The notes: a model not told the origin generated them from the letters alone. 64,000 nt of DNA from Pseudoalteromonas sp. P1-25 (GCF_001401805.1 NZ_LKDW01000019.1:16868-80867), one strand, 5' to 3'; positions 45,453-56,547 are shown, counted from the first letter of the stretch. Translations and numbers: made by a program.

Positions 45453-47924
45453 TTAGAAAGTGTTACTAATATTAAAGCTGATGGTCTTTGTATCGTCATC
45501 TTCTTCTTTTTGCAATGGATACGCAAAACTAATCAGCATTGGACCCATTGGAGAGATCCATTGTAAAGATAAACCGGTCGATACCCTAAAGCGCATTGGA
45601 TCAGAGTAATCGTCTAACTTAGCACGCTCATCTGGCGCTAAGTTTTGGAAACGGTCAACGTTAAATTCAGTATCCCATACGTTTGCAGCATCTACAAAGA
45701 AACTGGTACGTACAGAGCTGGTGTTTTCTTCATCTAAGAACGGCGTAGGTACAATTAGCTCCATACCTGCAACCGCTTTTGCATTACCACCAATACGCCC
45801 TTGCGGTACTAAAATATCAAACTCTTCTGAGCCACCAATACTACCGGTTGTCGTCCCATCAGCATTTGGAGTACCTGGAATTGATAAAGGAATACGCGAT
45901 ACAGCACGAGGTAATATTGTATTACGGTCAAAGCCACGTAGTTCCATTTCAGTTATACGGAAGTACTCTTGAAACGGCAGTGTTTGCTCATAGCCATTAG
46001 TCGACCCATAGCCATTACCGTAACCAAGCGCTGCACGTGTTGAGAACACCCAACGGTGGTCATTAGAAATAGGCCAGTAAAAGCGAGAATCGTAGTTCAG
46101 TTTAAAGTACTGAAGATCTGAATTAGGCGTTGTGGCTGTTAAATTTAATGTTTGGCGCGAACCCGCTGTTGGGAATAAACCACGGTTAACGGTAATACGC
46201 GACCAACCAACGCTTAGCTCATATTTAGTAAAGTCAAAGCCAGCATCTGGGTTTTCTTCATCTAAGAAGGTTTCGCGAAGTACACGTGTTTGCTCGTACT
46301 CAGCAATTTCTGATAGTTCTTCTTGAATCCAACGTACACCAAAGTTAACACGGTTTACCGCATCAATTGGGAAGCCAATGTTGGTACCAATACCATAACT
46401 TGTTGACTTATAATCTACTAAGCTAAATTTACTGGCATCGTAGTTGTTGTAGAAAATACTGCTGCCTTGCGATACGCCATCTGGTGTAAAGTAAGGGTCG
46501 GTGTACGACAAGCTAATGCTTTCTGAACCTGTCGAGGTATTTAGATTTAAGCCAATTTGGTTACCCGTGCCTAAAAAGTTAGATTCGGTGACACCAATAT
46601 TAAACTGTAAACCTGCATATGAACCATATGCTAAGCCCGCATTAAAGCTACCTGCCGATTGCTCTTTTACCGTAAAGTCTACATCAACTTGGTCATCCAC
46701 ACCTGGGACTGGCACTACGTTAAAATCAACAGTTTCCATGTACGGTAAACGTTGGATTTGCAGTTTTGAGCGCTCAAGGTTTTGATTAGATAACCATGCA
46801 CCTTCAAGTTGTGTCATTTCGCGGCGAACTACCTCATCAGCGGTATTTTGGTTACCACCCACAATAATACGGCGAACGTATACACGTTTACCCGGATTTA
46901 CCGACAGCGTAAGTTGCACTTCTTGTTTTTCATCGTCAATTTCTGGAATTGTACGAACTTCGGCATTGGCATAACCAAAGCGCGCTAAATAGCTTTTTAT
47001 AAATTCTTCAGATGAAGTGACTACAGAGCCGTTATACAGCTCACCAGCGCGAAGTGGAATAACGCTTTTGATTAGCTCTTCTCGGCCAAGTAAATCACCG
47101 ATAAAGTCAAAACCTTTAACCGTATATTTAACACCTTCAGTTAAGTTAGCTGTTACATACACTGACTCTCGCTCAGGGCTTACTGATACTTGCGTTGAAT
47201 CAATATTAAAACGTAAGTAACCACGGTCCAGATAAAAACTACGGATTTTTTCTAAATCGCCTTCAATGGTTTGTTTTTGGTAACGGTCGCTACCCATAAA
47301 CTGCCACCATGGTAAATCTTGTTGCGATTCAGCAAGCTTTAAAAGTTCTTCGTTAGAGAATAATTCGTTACCCACTAAGTTGATTTGACGAATAGAGGCG
47401 GCTTCGCCTTCGTCAAATTCTAGCTTAAGCTTTACACGGTTACGTGGCAGCTTAGTTACGCTAATATCAACGGTGGCGTTGTATTTACCAATACTGTGGA
47501 AAAACTCAACTAAGCCCTTTTCGATATTATCGATAACAGTTTTATCAAGTGGTTCACCTTGGCGAATATCTTGCTGATCGAGTGATTCGTTAAGCTGCTC
47601 ATCTTTTATATCTTTATTGCCTTCAAACTCAATAAAGCTAATAGTAGGACGCTCAGTAACTTTGAAAATAACGTTATTACCATCGCGTAACGCTTTGATG
47701 TTGTCAAAGTGACCTGAACGATAAAGTGACTTTATTGTTTTTGAAATCGTATAGTCATCAACGTTATCGCCCACATTGATAGGAACATGCGTAAGTGCTG
47801 CACCAAGTGCTACACGTTGCAAGCCTTCAATTTTTAAATCTTCAACAATAAAGGAGTTTTGGCCTAGGGCTGCAAAGCTTGCACCCAATAAACTTGAAAC
47901 TGCCAAATGTTTTTTTATAGCCAT
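45453..47924 (-). CDS. bamA: Outer-membrane assembly factor BamA
   Basis: 823 residues from ATG 47924 (MAIKKHLAVSSLLGASFAALGQ), which gives a signal peptide and has AAAGGATAA before it; the open frame 45 bp further upstream would spoil it. Five POTRA domains fill about 25-425 and the Omp85 barrel the rest. VRGF-type loop-6 motif appears as LRGFDRNT. The C-terminus ends in Phe (ISNTF), the usual barrel signal. It inserts outer-membrane proteins. Confidence 0.96.
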   Translation of the reverse strand: MAIKKHLAVSSLLGASFAALGQNSFIVEDLKIEGLQRVALGAALTHVPINVGDNVDDYTISKTIKSLYRSGHFDNIKALRDGNNVIFKVTERPTISFIEFEGNKDIKDEQLNESLDQQDIRQGEPLDKTVIDNIEKGLVEFFHSIGKYNATVDISVTKLPRNRVKLKLEFDEGEAASIRQINLVGNELFSNEELLKLAESQQDLPWWQFMGSDRYQKQTIEGDLEKIRSFYLDRGYLRFNIDSTQVSVSPERESVYVTANLTEGVKYTVKGFDFIGDLLGREELIKSVIPLRAGELYNGSVVTSSEEFIKSYLARFGYANAEVRTIPEIDDEKQEVQLTLSVNPGKRVYVRRIIVGGNQNTADEVVRREMTQLEGAWLSNQNLERSKLQIQRLPYMETVDFNVVPVPGVDDQVDVDFTVKEQSAGSFNAGLAYGSYAGLQFNIGVTESNFLGTGNQIGLNLNTSTGSESISLSYTDPYFTPDGVSQGSSIFYNNYDASKFSLVDYKSTSYGIGTNIGFPIDAVNRVNFGVRWIQEELSEIAEYEQTRVLRETFLDEENPDAGFDFTKYELSVGWSRITVNRGLFPTAGSRQTLNLTATTPNSDLQYFKLNYDSRFYWPISNDHRWVFSTRAALGYGNGYGSTNGYEQTLPFQEYFRITEMELRGFDRNTILPRAVSRIPLSIPGTPNADGTTTGSIGGSEEFDILVPQGRIGGNAKAVAGMELIVPTPFLDEENTSSVRTSFFVDAANVWDTEFNVDRFQNLAPDERAKLDDYSDPMRFRVSTGLSLQWISPMGPMLISFAYPLQKEEDDDTKTISFNISNTF

Positions 47925-48026
47925 TTTATTATCTTTATCCTTTACAACTGTATTACCGCTTAACATCAAAACTAATAATTAGTGATGCTTACAATCGTGT
48001 TCTAATTAGTAATTGTCACGCTGTAA

Positions 48027-49379
48027 CTACAAACGCGATACATCATTGAACAAAGCGAAACATGTTAAAAATATGAGCAGCAAGGCGCCCACTTTAAAAC
48101 CAAATTCTTGTGTCTTTTCAGAGACCGGCTTTTTACGGAAAAGTTCAATTATGTAATACATTAAGTGTCCGCCATCAAGCACTGGCAGAGGCAATAAATT
48201 AAATACACCCAAGTTAACGCTTATTAGCGCTAAAAAGCTTAAAAAGGCAACTAGTCCGTAGCTTACGCTAGTTCCTGCCCCAACTGCAATGCCCACAGGA
48301 CCACTTAAATTTTTAACCGAAACCTGACCTGTAATTAAATTACCAATCATGTCAAAGCTAAGCGTTATAAGGCGCCAAGTCTCTTGAGTACCACGAGCAA
48401 TACTATCAAGCGGACCAAAGCTTCGGGTCTCAACATAGCCCTCAGGCCAAGGCTGAACAACCGGCGCAACGCCTAAAAACCCTTGCTCAACACCTTGTTC
48501 ATTAATACGCGATTTAGGCGTTACTATTACGCTATTTATACTATCTTGTCTTTTTACACTAAATTGTAAAGATTTGTTAGCCGATTGCGTAATAAGATTA
48601 ACTAATTGCTGCCAATCGCTTATTGTTTCACCATTTACGGCGATAATCGTATCGTTAACTTGTAAATTTGCCACTTCGGCAGCAGAGTTTTTAGTAATAG
48701 CCGCAATCGTTAATGTGGCTTGGGGTCTAAAGGGGACAATACCTAACGAACTCAGTGGTGGCACATCTTGTTTATCAAGCTTCCAACCTTCGACGTTGAG
48801 TATTTTTGTTTGCTCTTGGTAGTTCTGATTACGCACAACAACGGGCACGCTTTGTTCACCTAAGCTCGACATAAGTGCAAACGTTGCATCTTGCCAAGTA
48901 GTAATATCATCACCGCCAATTTTAATAATTTGCTCTGAGGGCATAATGCCCGCCTGCTCTGCACGGCTTCCCTCGGTAATGCTACCTACCACAGGTTTTA
49001 CCGACTGTACGCCCACCATATACATAGTAGCAAGCGCTACAATGGCGAATAAAAAGTTTGCCAACGGCCCGGCGGCAACAATCGCTATACGCGCCTGAAC
49101 AGATTTAGCGTTAAATGATAAATGACGCTCACTTTGAGGTACTTCATCAACACGCTCATCAAGCATTTTAACGTAGCCACCCAGTGGGATAGCAGCTATT
49201 ACATATTCTGTATTATACTTATCGTGCCATTTTATAAGTGGTTTACCGAAGCCAATTGAAAAGCGCAGTACTTTAACGCCCATCTTACGGGCAACCCAGA
49301 AGTGTCCATATTCATGAATAGCAACTAAAATACCTAACGCTAAAATAAACGAGCCAAGGTTCCAAAAAAAATCTAACAT
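48027..49379 (-). CDS. rseP: Site-2 protease RseP
   Basis: 450 residues. An inner-membrane zinc metalloprotease that cuts RseA to release sigma-E. HEYGH at about 24-28 is the zinc site, and a C-terminal LPLPVLDGGHL supplies the third ligand. Two PDZ domains lie about 120-300. Four membrane helices. It lies between dxr and bamA, consistent with a role in envelope stress control. Confidence 0.96.
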   Translation of the reverse strand: MLDFFWNLGSFILALGILVAIHEYGHFWVARKMGVKVLRFSIGFGKPLIKWHDKYNTEYVIAAIPLGGYVKMLDERVDEVPQSERHLSFNAKSVQARIAIVAAGPLANFLFAIVALATMYMVGVQSVKPVVGSITEGSRAEQAGIMPSEQIIKIGGDDITTWQDATFALMSSLGEQSVPVVVRNQNYQEQTKILNVEGWKLDKQDVPPLSSLGIVPFRPQATLTIAAITKNSAAEVANLQVNDTIIAVNGETISDWQQLVNLITQSANKSLQFSVKRQDSINSVIVTPKSRINEQGVEQGFLGVAPVVQPWPEGYVETRSFGPLDSIARGTQETWRLITLSFDMIGNLITGQVSVKNLSGPVGIAVGAGTSVSYGLVAFLSFLALISVNLGVFNLLPLPVLDGGHLMYYIIELFRKKPVSEKTQEFGFKVGALLLIFLTCFALFNDVSRL

Positions 49380-49380
49380 A

Positions 49381-50586
49381 TTAATGAATCACTTTTGTTA
49401 CTAGCTTTGCCGCACGTTCACGGGCTAATTTGTCACACTCTAAAATCTCTTCCAAACTTTGTACGTTCGTAGATGTCGCATCGTCGAGTGTTTGTGCATT
49501 AATTTTATAAATGTCAGTAAAGCCAATTTGACCTTTTAAAAATGCCGCAACAGCAATTTCGTTTGCCGCGTTAACGGTGGTAGTTGCACCTTGCCCGGCA
49601 CTGCACGCGTTAATAGCGAGTTGTAAATTTGGATAACGGTCGAAGTCGGGCTTAGTAAACGAAAAATCACAAAGATCCGAAAAGTTTAGTGGCTTCACGC
49701 CAGCATCTATCCGCTCAGGATAAGCAAGCGCATGCGCTATAGGCGTGCGCATATCAGGGTTACCCATTTGCGCTAAAATAGAGCCATCATGGTATTGCAC
49801 CATAGAATGAATAATACTTTGCGGGTGGATCACCACATCAATATCGCGGGTGTCACAATTAAACAGCCATTTAGCTTCAATAAATTCAAGCCCTTTGTTC
49901 ATCATGGTGGCTGAATCTACCGATATTTTTTGCCCCATAGACCAATTTGGATGCGCGACGGCTTCACTTACTGTTACCGCTTTTAAGGTGTTTATATCGC
50001 GCGTTAAAAATGGACCACCGGAGCCGGTAAGTAAAAGTTTGCTTACGCCATTTTTTTGTAAATTTTGATCAACATTTGCGTTTTGAAGTGAGTGAGGTAA
50101 GCACTGAAAAATAGCGTTGTGCTCGCTATCAATGGGTAACAATGTGGCTTTGTGCTGTTTTACCTTATCAATAAACAATTGCCCTGACATAACCAACGAT
50201 TCTTTGTTGGCCAGGAGTACTTTTTTACCGGCCTCAACAGCACTAAGTGTAGGCAGTAAACCGGCAGCGCCCACAATAGCCGACATAACGGTATCTACAT
50301 CAGGGTGGGCGCATAAATCGCTCATAGCCTGCTGTGAATGCATTACTAAGGTTTGGCATGGCGTATTATTTAAATAAGACGATAGTTGCTCTGCAGCGCT
50401 TTGTGTAGCCATAACTGCATATAACGGCTCATGCTCAATACACAGTTCAGCCATTTTTTTTGCATTGTTGCCTGCTGTTAAAGCAAATACGTTAAATAAC
50501 GTTTTATTTCTTGCGACTACGTCTAATGTACTTAAACCGATTGAACCTGTGGCGCCTAAAATAACAAGTTGTTGCTGTTGGCTCAT
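49381..50586 (-). CDS. dxr: 1-deoxy-D-xylulose 5-phosphate reductoisomerase
   Basis: 401 residues from ATG 50586, whose ATGA overlaps the cdsA stop; an upstream in-frame ATG adds 8 residues inside cdsA. It commits carbon to the MEP isoprenoid pathway. NADPH site LGATGSIGLSTLDVV at the N-terminus; metal and substrate motifs LLPIDSEHNAIFQ and MMNKGLEFIEA. Here dxr lies between cdsA and rseP, whereas in E. coli it precedes uppS (ispU). Confidence 0.96.
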   Translation of the reverse strand: MSQQQQLVILGATGSIGLSTLDVVARNKTLFNVFALTAGNNAKKMAELCIEHEPLYAVMATQSAAEQLSSYLNNTPCQTLVMHSQQAMSDLCAHPDVDTVMSAIVGAAGLLPTLSAVEAGKKVLLANKESLVMSGQLFIDKVKQHKATLLPIDSEHNAIFQCLPHSLQNANVDQNLQKNGVSKLLLTGSGGPFLTRDINTLKAVTVSEAVAHPNWSMGQKISVDSATMMNKGLEFIEAKWLFNCDTRDIDVVIHPQSIIHSMVQYHDGSILAQMGNPDMRTPIAHALAYPERIDAGVKPLNFSDLCDFSFTKPDFDRYPNLQLAINACSAGQGATTTVNAANEIAVAAFLKGQIGFTDIYKINAQTLDDATSTNVQSLEEILECDKLARERAAKLVTKVIH

Positions 50587-51449
50587 AAACTCAAGGTCCA
50601 TGCATAACACATTACAAACATAGGTGCTGCAGCAGTTAAGCTGTCGATTCTGTCTAAAATACCGCCGTGCCCAGGTAAACAGCGGCCGCTGTCTTTTAGG
50701 CCTGCTTCACGTTTAAACATACTTTCGAGCAAGTCACCAACAGCCGAAAATAAAGCAATAAATGCGGTCATTAAGGCATAAATAGGCCATACAGCAAAAT
50801 CAACACCGGTAAAGTGGCAAAATGCTAAAACAAATATAATTGATGCAACCACACCGCCGGCTAGACCTTCGATGGTTTTGTTTGGGCTTACCTTTGGCAT
50901 TAATTTGTGCTTACCAAAACTTTTACCTGTAAAGTAAGCCCCTACATCGGCACTCCACACAATACCCAGTACAACTAAAATCAGTACCGAGCCAAAATGC
51001 GTTGATTCAGCGTATTGGGCGCTGCGTAAGGTGTTAAGTGCTAGCCACAGAGGAACCAAGGTAAGCAACCCTGCAATACCACGCATTACTAAGCCTTCGT
51101 TCCATGCTTTAGCCATAGCTGGGTAGCGCCAAATTAAATAACTGGCCACAATCCACCATGCAAACGAGAGCGTAAACAGGTAATTAGCATCACCAACCAA
51201 CTGGCCGTTTTGCCACAAAGACTCTATTGGCCAATGTAAATTTAATAGCGCCAATAAGGCGGCGATTAACACAACAAATGCGCCGCGCTTTAATTTTCCA
51301 CACAGACCCATAAATGCAGACCACTCCCACGCGCCAAGTAAAACAATAATACCGGCGAAATAACTAAATAAAGTTAGTGGAGTATAAAAAACCAAGGCTA
51401 GCGCTAACGGCGCTAATACAACCGAGGTTAAAATTCGTTGTTTTAACAA
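50583..51449 (-). CDS. cdsA: Phosphatidate cytidylyltransferase
   Basis: 288 residues, about eight membrane helices. It makes CDP-diacylglycerol for phospholipid synthesis. The family signature is near the C-terminus: VGDLLESMFKREAGLKDSG then LPGHGGILDRIDSL. It is coupled to dxr by an ATGA overlap and follows uppS by 21 bp. Confidence 0.96.
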   Translation of the reverse strand: MLKQRILTSVVLAPLALALVFYTPLTLFSYFAGIIVLLGAWEWSAFMGLCGKLKRGAFVVLIAALLALLNLHWPIESLWQNGQLVGDANYLFTLSFAWWIVASYLIWRYPAMAKAWNEGLVMRGIAGLLTLVPLWLALNTLRSAQYAESTHFGSVLILVVLGIVWSADVGAYFTGKSFGKHKLMPKVSPNKTIEGLAGGVVASIIFVLAFCHFTGVDFAVWPIYALMTAFIALFSAVGDLLESMFKREAGLKDSGRCLPGHGGILDRIDSLTAAAPMFVMCYAWTLSL

Positions 51450-51470
51450 AATTGTGACCCTTATTCTATT

Positions 51471-52232
51471 TTAGGTTTGAGCGAGTAATTGTTTTATTTG
51501 TTCGCCCGTACAACCAAAACGTCTTTCTCTGGCAACGTAGCACGCAATGGCCTCTGCAAATGCGGCTTCATTAAAATCAGGCCAAAGAGTGTCGGTAAAG
51601 TAAAGTTCCGCGTATGCAGCTTGCCATAGTAAAAAGTTACTAATACGAACATCACCACCCGTGCGAATTAATAAATCCGGCTCGGCTTGGTCTGCCATGC
51701 TCATATGCTGTGCTATGCGCTCTTCTGTAACATCCTCAGCCTTGAGTTGTCCGTTTTCAACTTGTAATGCAAGTTGCTTTGCTGCATTTACCATATCCCA
51801 TCTACCGCCATAATTAGCGGCTACATTTAAATGCAAACCGGTGTTATCTGCTGTTAGCTCATGCGCAGCGTTTACTTTGCTACGTAAACTTTCAGAGAAT
51901 CGTGATAAATCTCCAATAATGGTCAGTTTTACATTATTTTTATGAAGCTTTTTGACTTCCTTTGTTAAAACAAACAAAAAAAGCTCCATTAACGTGTTTA
52001 CTTCGTCTTCGGGGCGGCGCCAGTTTTCACTACTAAAAGCAAATAAGGTTAACGATTGTATCCCTAATTTAGTACAAAACTGAACAGATTGACGAACTGC
52101 GTCCACGCCTTTTTTATGCCCGAACACACGAGGTCTATTTCTAGCTTGTGCCCAACGCCCGTTACCATCCATGATGATGGCAACATGTTTAGGTAAGCAT
52201 TGCTGTGAAATTGTGTCAGCGTCTAGAACCAT
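51471..52232 (-). CDS. uppS: Undecaprenyl diphosphate synthase
   Basis: 253 residues from ATG 52232 ([20 protein letters not shown]), equal to the E. coli length. ATG 52250 would add 6 residues; the longest frame (52289) runs through the frr terminator hairpin and is wrong. It builds the C55 lipid carrier for cell-wall synthesis. Core motif [13 protein letters not shown] with the catalytic Asp; substrate site [12 protein letters not shown]-terminal [19 protein letters not shown]. Confidence 0.95.
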   Translation of the reverse strand: MVLDADTISQQCLPKHVAIIMDGNGRWAQARNRPRVFGHKKGVDAVRQSVQFCTKLGIQSLTLFAFSSENWRRPEDEVNTLMELFLFVLTKEVKKLHKNNVKLTIIGDLSRFSESLRSKVNAAHELTADNTGLHLNVAANYGGRWDMVNAAKQLALQVENGQLKAEDVTEERIAQHMSMADQAEPDLLIRTGGDVRISNFLLWQAAYAELYFTDTLWPDFNEAAFAEAIACYVARERRFGCTGEQIKQLLAQT

Positions 52233-52250
52233 AAATATTGAGTATTCCAT

Positions 52251-52286
52251 AAAAAAACGCCGCCTAGTATACCCTAGACGGCGTTT
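52251..52286 (-). terminator. Terminator after frr
   Basis: ACGCCG-c-CTAG pairs with CTAG-a-CGGCGT, followed on the minus strand by seven Ts, 46 bp after the frr stop. It separates the pyrH-frr unit from uppS, which starts right after it, so uppS depends on read-through or a local promoter. Confidence 0.88.
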
Positions 52287-52331
52287 CAAAACTAATATAT
52301 TTCATAACCTACATTGAGGTTATTTAGCTGC

Positions 52332-52889
52332 TTAGATTTCCATCAACTCAGCTTCTTTAGCAGTTAACTGCGTATCCATTTCTTTAATGAATTTATCTGT
52401 AAGCTTTTGAATTGTATCTTCTGCTTGACGCGCTTCATCTTCAGAAATTTCTTTATCTTTTAATAACGATTTAATATCGCCGTTAGCATCACGACGAATA
52501 TTACGCACAGCAACACGGCCGCTTTCTACTTCGCCACGTACAATTTTAATTAAATCTTTACGACGCTCTTCTGTAAGCGGAGGAAGTGGTACGCGAATTA
52601 CTGTACCTGCAGACATTGGGTTTAAACCTAAGTCAGACGCCATAATTGCTTTTTCTACAGCTTGCGCTAAAGACTTATCGAATACGCCAATAGCCAGAGT
52701 ACGAGAGTCTTCGATTGTTACATTAGCCACTTGGTTAAGCGGTGTATCAGCACCGTAGTACGATACCATGATACCGTCTAATATTGCCGGATGAGCACGG
52801 CCCGTACGGATTTTTGATAATTGACTACCTAGTGCTGCTACACTTTTTTGCATGCGCTCTTGCGCATCTTTTTGAATATCGTTAATCAC
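52332..52889 (-). CDS. frr: Ribosome recycling factor
   Basis: 185 residues, the family length. It splits the post-termination ribosome with EF-G. Long helices at both ends; conserved [11 protein letters not shown] near 30 and [16 protein letters not shown] near 105. It lies 13 bp after pyrH. Confidence 0.97.
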   Translation of the reverse strand: MINDIQKDAQERMQKSVAALGSQLSKIRTGRAHPAILDGIMVSYYGADTPLNQVANVTIEDSRTLAIGVFDKSLAQAVEKAIMASDLGLNPMSAGTVIRVPLPPLTEERRKDLIKIVRGEVESGRVAVRNIRRDANGDIKSLLKDKEISEDEARQAEDTIQKLTDKFIKEMDTQLTAKEAELMEI

Positions 52890-52902
52890 GGTTTAATCCT
52901 AA

Positions 52903-53652
52903 TTATTTGATTACTTCATCTGAGGCTTGTGAAGAGATAAGCGTGCCTTCTTCTTCACCCATAATTACGCGTTTTAACGCGCCTGATTTATTCATGTTAA
53001 ATACGCTCAATGGCATATTATGATCGCGAGCGAGTGTAAACGCCGCTAAATCCATTACTTTTAGTTCTTTATCAATAATTTCATTGTAGCTTAAATGACG
53101 ATAAAGCGTGGCATCTGGGTTTTTAACCGGATCATCACTGAATACGCCATCAACCTTAGTGGCTTTAATTACCGTGTCGGCTTCAATTTCAATACCGCGT
53201 AAACACGCAGCAGAGTCAGTGGTAAAGAACGGGTTACCTGTGCCTGCTGAAAAAATAACAACGCGGCCAGATTTCAATAAGCTAATTGCTTCGGCCCAGT
53301 TATATGCGTCACACACGCCGTTTAGTGGAATTGCCGACATTAAACGACAATTAACAAATGCACGGTGTAGCGCATCACGCATTGCAAGGCCATTCATTAC
53401 CGTTGCAAGCATACCCATGTGATCGCCCACTACGCGGTTCATGCCAGCCTCAGCTAGCGAGCCACCACGTAAAAAGTTACCACCGCCGATAACCAAACCC
53501 ACTTCTACGTCAAGCTCTACCAGCTCTTTAATCTCTTGAGCCATACGATCTAATACTTTAGGGTCGATGCCGAAGCCTTCGTCTCCCATTAAAGCTTCAC
53601 CACTTAATTTAAGAAGAACACGTCTAAAAATAGGTTTACGATTGATAGTCAT
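52903..53652 (-). CDS. pyrH: UMP kinase
   Basis: 249 residues. It phosphorylates UMP to UDP and is hexameric and essential. Motifs: [13 protein letters not shown] near 11, [12 protein letters not shown], and [17 protein letters not shown] in the acceptor region. It follows tsf behind a strong terminator, as in many gammaproteobacteria. Confidence 0.97.
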   Translation of the reverse strand: MTINRKPIFRRVLLKLSGEALMGDEGFGIDPKVLDRMAQEIKELVELDVEVGLVIGGGNFLRGGSLAEAGMNRVVGDHMGMLATVMNGLAMRDALHRAFVNCRLMSAIPLNGVCDAYNWAEAISLLKSGRVVIFSAGTGNPFFTTDSAACLRGIEIEADTVIKATKVDGVFSDDPVKNPDATLYRHLSYNEIIDKELKVMDLAAFTLARDHNMPLSVFNMNKSGALKRVIMGEEEGTLISSQASDEVIK

Positions 53653-53690
53653 AGTATTGGGGCCAACTTTTTATTGAATTATGGGTAAAA

Positions 53691-53729
53691 AATAACCGCG
53701 CTTATGATAAACATAAAAGCGCGGTTATT
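53691..53729 (-). terminator. Terminator after tsf
   Basis: AATAACCGCGCTT and AAGCGCGGTTATT are perfect 13-bp arms with a 13-nt loop and flanking A and T runs. It ends the rpsB-tsf transcript 83 bp after the tsf stop. Confidence 0.92.
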
Positions 53730-53811
53730 TTAAAGAATTTCTAAGCGTGACGCAAAAGCAAATAGTACTTTAATGGCATCTAATTTCCTTATGCATCACA
53801 AATAGTTAATC

Positions 53812-54663
53812 TTACTCGCCTTTAGCAGCTGCAATTTGAGCAGCAACTTCAGCAGCAAAATCTTCTTCTTTCTTCTCGATACCTTCACCAACTTCTACAC
53901 GTGCGAAGCTAGTAACTGTTGCGTTTTTCTCTTTAAGAATTTCGCCAACAGATTTCTTAGGCTCCATGATGAAAGCTTGACCAGTAAGAGAAACCTCACC
54001 AGTAAATTTCTTCATGCGGCCAACAACCATTTTTTCAGCGATTTCAGCAGGCTTACCTTCGTTCATCGCGATGTCGATTTGTACTTGCTTTTCTTTTTCA
54101 ACAACGTCAGCAGGTACATCTTCAGGCGTTAAGTACTCTGGGTTTGACGCAGCAACGTGCATTGCAATGTGCTTAAGAGTCTCTTCATCAGCAACACCTG
54201 CAACAACAACACCAATACGCTCACCGTGACGGTATTCAACAAGTGTTTCACCCGTGATGTACTGAAGGCGACGTACGTTGATGTTTTCGCCAATCTTAGT
54301 TACTAGCTCAACACGGTCTTCTTCAAACTTAGCTTGTAAGTCTTCGATAGTGATTGTTTCAGCGATAGCAGCGTCAGCAACTTTGTTAGCAAATGCTAAG
54401 AAGCTTTCGTCTTTTGCTACGAAGTCAGTTTGACAGTTAACTTCTACAAGTACTGCAACACCATCGTTTTTCTTGATGATGATAGTACCTTCAGCAGCAA
54501 TGTTACCTGCTTTTTTAGCAGCCTTTGCAGCACCGCTCTTACGCATGTTTTCAATCGCTAACTCGATGTCGCCATCAGTTTCAGTTAACGCTTTTTTACA
54601 ATCCATCATGCCAGCGCCAGTACGCTCGCGTAATTCTTTAACTAGGGCAGTAGTTACAGCCAT
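53812..54663 (-). CDS. tsf: Elongation factor Ts
   Basis: 283 residues, the usual length. Nucleotide exchange factor for EF-Tu. N-terminal UBA-like domain ([19 protein letters not shown]), then the [14 protein letters not shown] motif that contacts EF-Tu. Second gene of the rpsB-tsf operon, behind an intergenic hairpin. Confidence 0.97.
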   Translation of the reverse strand: MAVTTALVKELRERTGAGMMDCKKALTETDGDIELAIENMRKSGAAKAAKKAGNIAAEGTIIIKKNDGVAVLVEVNCQTDFVAKDESFLAFANKVADAAIAETITIEDLQAKFEEDRVELVTKIGENINVRRLQYITGETLVEYRHGERIGVVVAGVADEETLKHIAMHVAASNPEYLTPEDVPADVVEKEKQVQIDIAMNEGKPAEIAEKMVVGRMKKFTGEVSLTGQAFIMEPKKSVGEILKEKNATVTSFARVEVGEGIEKKEEDFAAEVAAQIAAAKGE

Positions 54664-54719
54664 TAGTAAATCCTCAAATCAGGTATTAGATAAGCGGGTA
54701 AACCGCTCTACAAGAATAG

Positions 54720-54750
54720 CAAGTCTTCACCTTAAAAAGATGAAGACTTG
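54720..54750 (-). terminator. Attenuator-like hairpin between rpsB and tsf
   Basis: CAAGTCTTCA and TGAAGACTTG are perfect 10-bp arms around an 11-nt loop. There is no long T-run after it on the minus strand, so it may lower tsf expression or protect the rpsB mRNA end rather than stop transcription fully. Confidence 0.65.
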
Positions 54751-54761
54751 ATGACAGCTAA

Positions 54762-55490
54762 TTACTCAGCTTCTACAAAGTCGTCTTTCTCAGCTTGAGC
54801 AACGATGTTGTTCTCACGACCTTCAGTGATAGCAGCTGCAACAGAGCTAGTGTAAAGGTTGATTGCACGGATAGCATCATCGTTACCAGGTACGATGTAA
54901 TCAACACCGTCTGGGTTAGAGTTAGTATCAACGATTGCAACAACTGGAATACCTAGGTTGTTAGCTTCACGGATAGCAATGTGCTCGTGATCAGCATCGA
55001 TAACGAAGATAGCGTCTGGAAGGCCACCCATGTTTTTGATACCGCCAAGGCTCTTTTCAAGCTTTTCCATTTCGCGAGTAAGCATTAACGCTTCTTTCTT
55101 AGTTAACTTCTCGAAAGTACCGTCTTGGCTTTGCGCTTCAAGGTCTTTAAGACGCTTGATTGACTGACGAACTGTTTTCCAGTTAGTTAACATACCACCT
55201 AACCAGCGGTGGTTAACGAAGAACTGGTCGCTTTGTAAAGCAGCTTCTTTAACTGCTTCGCTTGCTGCGCGCTTAGTACCAACGAAAAGAACTTTACCTT
55301 TGTTTGCAGCAGCACTTGATAAAAACTTAAGTGCGTCGTTGAACATTGGTACTGTTTGCTCAAGGTTGATGATATGTACACGGTTACGTGCGCCGAAGAT
55401 GAAAGGCTTCATCTTAGGGTTCCAGTAACGTGCTTGGTGACCAAAGTGAACACCAGCTTGAAGCATATCGCGCATTGAAACGTTTGCCAT
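54762..55490 (-). CDS. rpsB: 30S ribosomal protein S2
   Basis: 242 residues. It begins [19 protein letters not shown], the S2 signature, with a central coiled-coil region ([19 protein letters not shown]). It recruits to the 30S subunit late and can repress its own mRNA. First gene of rpsB-tsf; ribosome site AGAGGA before ATG 55490. Confidence 0.98.
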   Translation of the reverse strand: MANVSMRDMLQAGVHFGHQARYWNPKMKPFIFGARNRVHIINLEQTVPMFNDALKFLSSAAANKGKVLFVGTKRAASEAVKEAALQSDQFFVNHRWLGGMLTNWKTVRQSIKRLKDLEAQSQDGTFEKLTKKEALMLTREMEKLEKSLGGIKNMGGLPDAIFVIDADHEHIAIREANNLGIPVVAIVDTNSNPDGVDYIVPGNDDAIRAINLYTSSVAAAITEGRENNIVAQAEKDDFVEAE

Positions 55491-55493
55491 TTT

Positions 55494-55610
55494 GTAAATC
55501 CTCTATGTAGTTTAGGGTTAGGCCTCCACATATCCCATAGCACCAACACCGAAGTATTTAAACTTCAAATGCACCCAAGTGTATGTGACGATACGTGTGT
55601 GTGTTAAAAT
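55494..55610 (-). promoter_or_regulatory. rpsB 5' leader, candidate S2-responsive region
   Basis: The leader on the minus strand contains GAAGT-TTAAAT-ACTTC (hairpin) followed by a GGTGTTGGTGCTATGGG stretch and GGAGG. Gammaproteobacterial rpsB leaders are known autoregulation sites. That this one is active is inferred from position only. The -35/-10 elements are not certain. Upstream, 55611..55761 holds the divergent map promoter region. Confidence 0.4.
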
Positions 55611-55761
55611 AAAATTGTGTTTGCCTTAAATACAAAAAATCATTTAAGAATTTATTTGTAAAAAGACGGCGCGCTTTATACCATATTAAAATTAAATACT
55701 CAACGTCGCGTGCAAAATTTGTGCGACGATAAATGTTAAAAAATGCAACTTTGGAGCCTCA

Positions 55762-56547
55762 ATGAGCGCTGTGATCAAGACCCCTGAAGAAATTGAAAAA
55801 ATGCGTGTAGCCGGGCGTTTAGCGGCAGACGTACTTGAAATGATTGAACCACATGTAGTGCCGGGTGTGACTACTGATGAGCTAAATACAATTTGTCATG
55901 ATTATATTGTAAATGTGCAAGATGCTATCCCTGCGCCGTTAAATTACCACGGTTTTCCTAAGTCGGTATGTACCTCTGTAAATCATGTAATTTGTCATGG
56001 CATTCCAAATGACAAACCGTTAAAAGATGGCGATAGCGTCAACATTGATGTCACCGTAATTAAAGATGGATACCATGGCGATACCTCTAAAATGTTTCAT
56101 GTAGGTACACCTAATATTCAAGGTAAGCGTCTTGCACAAGTAACACAAGAAAGCTTATACCTTGCTATAAAAATGGTAAAACCTGGTGTGCGTTTAGGCG
56201 ATATTGGTGAAGCAATCCAAAAATACGCTGAGAGCTTTAATTACTCTATTGTACGTGAATACTGCGGCCACGGTATAGGTAGCGAATTCCACGAAGAGCC
56301 ACAAGTAATGCACTACGGTAAAGCAGGTACAGGCGAAACCCTTAAAGCGGGTATGTGTTTAACAATAGAGCCAATGGTTAACGCAGGTAAGCGCCAGTGT
56401 AAACTTTTAAAAGATGAGTGGACTGTTGTTACACGCGACCGTAGTTTGTCTGCACAGTGGGAACATACCTTATTAGTGACTGAAAATGGTGTTGAAATTT
56501 TAACGCTGCGATCGGATGATACTATCGACAGGATTATCGAACACTAA
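55762..56547 (+). CDS. map: Methionine aminopeptidase type I
   Basis: 261 residues. It removes the initiator Met. Metal ligands are visible: Asp in VNIDVTV, Asp in YHGDTSKMF, His in CGHGIGSEFHE, Glu in TIEPMV and Glu in WEHTLLV. Ribosome site TTGGAG before ATG 55762. Divergent from rpsB, a conserved pairing. Confidence 0.97.
   Translation: MSAVIKTPEEIEKMRVAGRLAADVLEMIEPHVVPGVTTDELNTICHDYIVNVQDAIPAPLNYHGFPKSVCTSVNHVICHGIPNDKPLKDGDSVNIDVTVIKDGYHGDTSKMFHVGTPNIQGKRLAQVTQESLYLAIKMVKPGVRLGDIGEAIQKYAESFNYSIVREYCGHGIGSEFHEEPQVMHYGKAGTGETLKAGMCLTIEPMVNAGKRQCKLLKDEWTVVTRDRSLSAQWEHTLLVTENGVEILTLRSDDTIDRIIEH

Noticed and set aside
52233..52289. Longer uppS N-terminus
   Set aside because: It would translate the frr terminator hairpin; ATG 52232 gives the family length.
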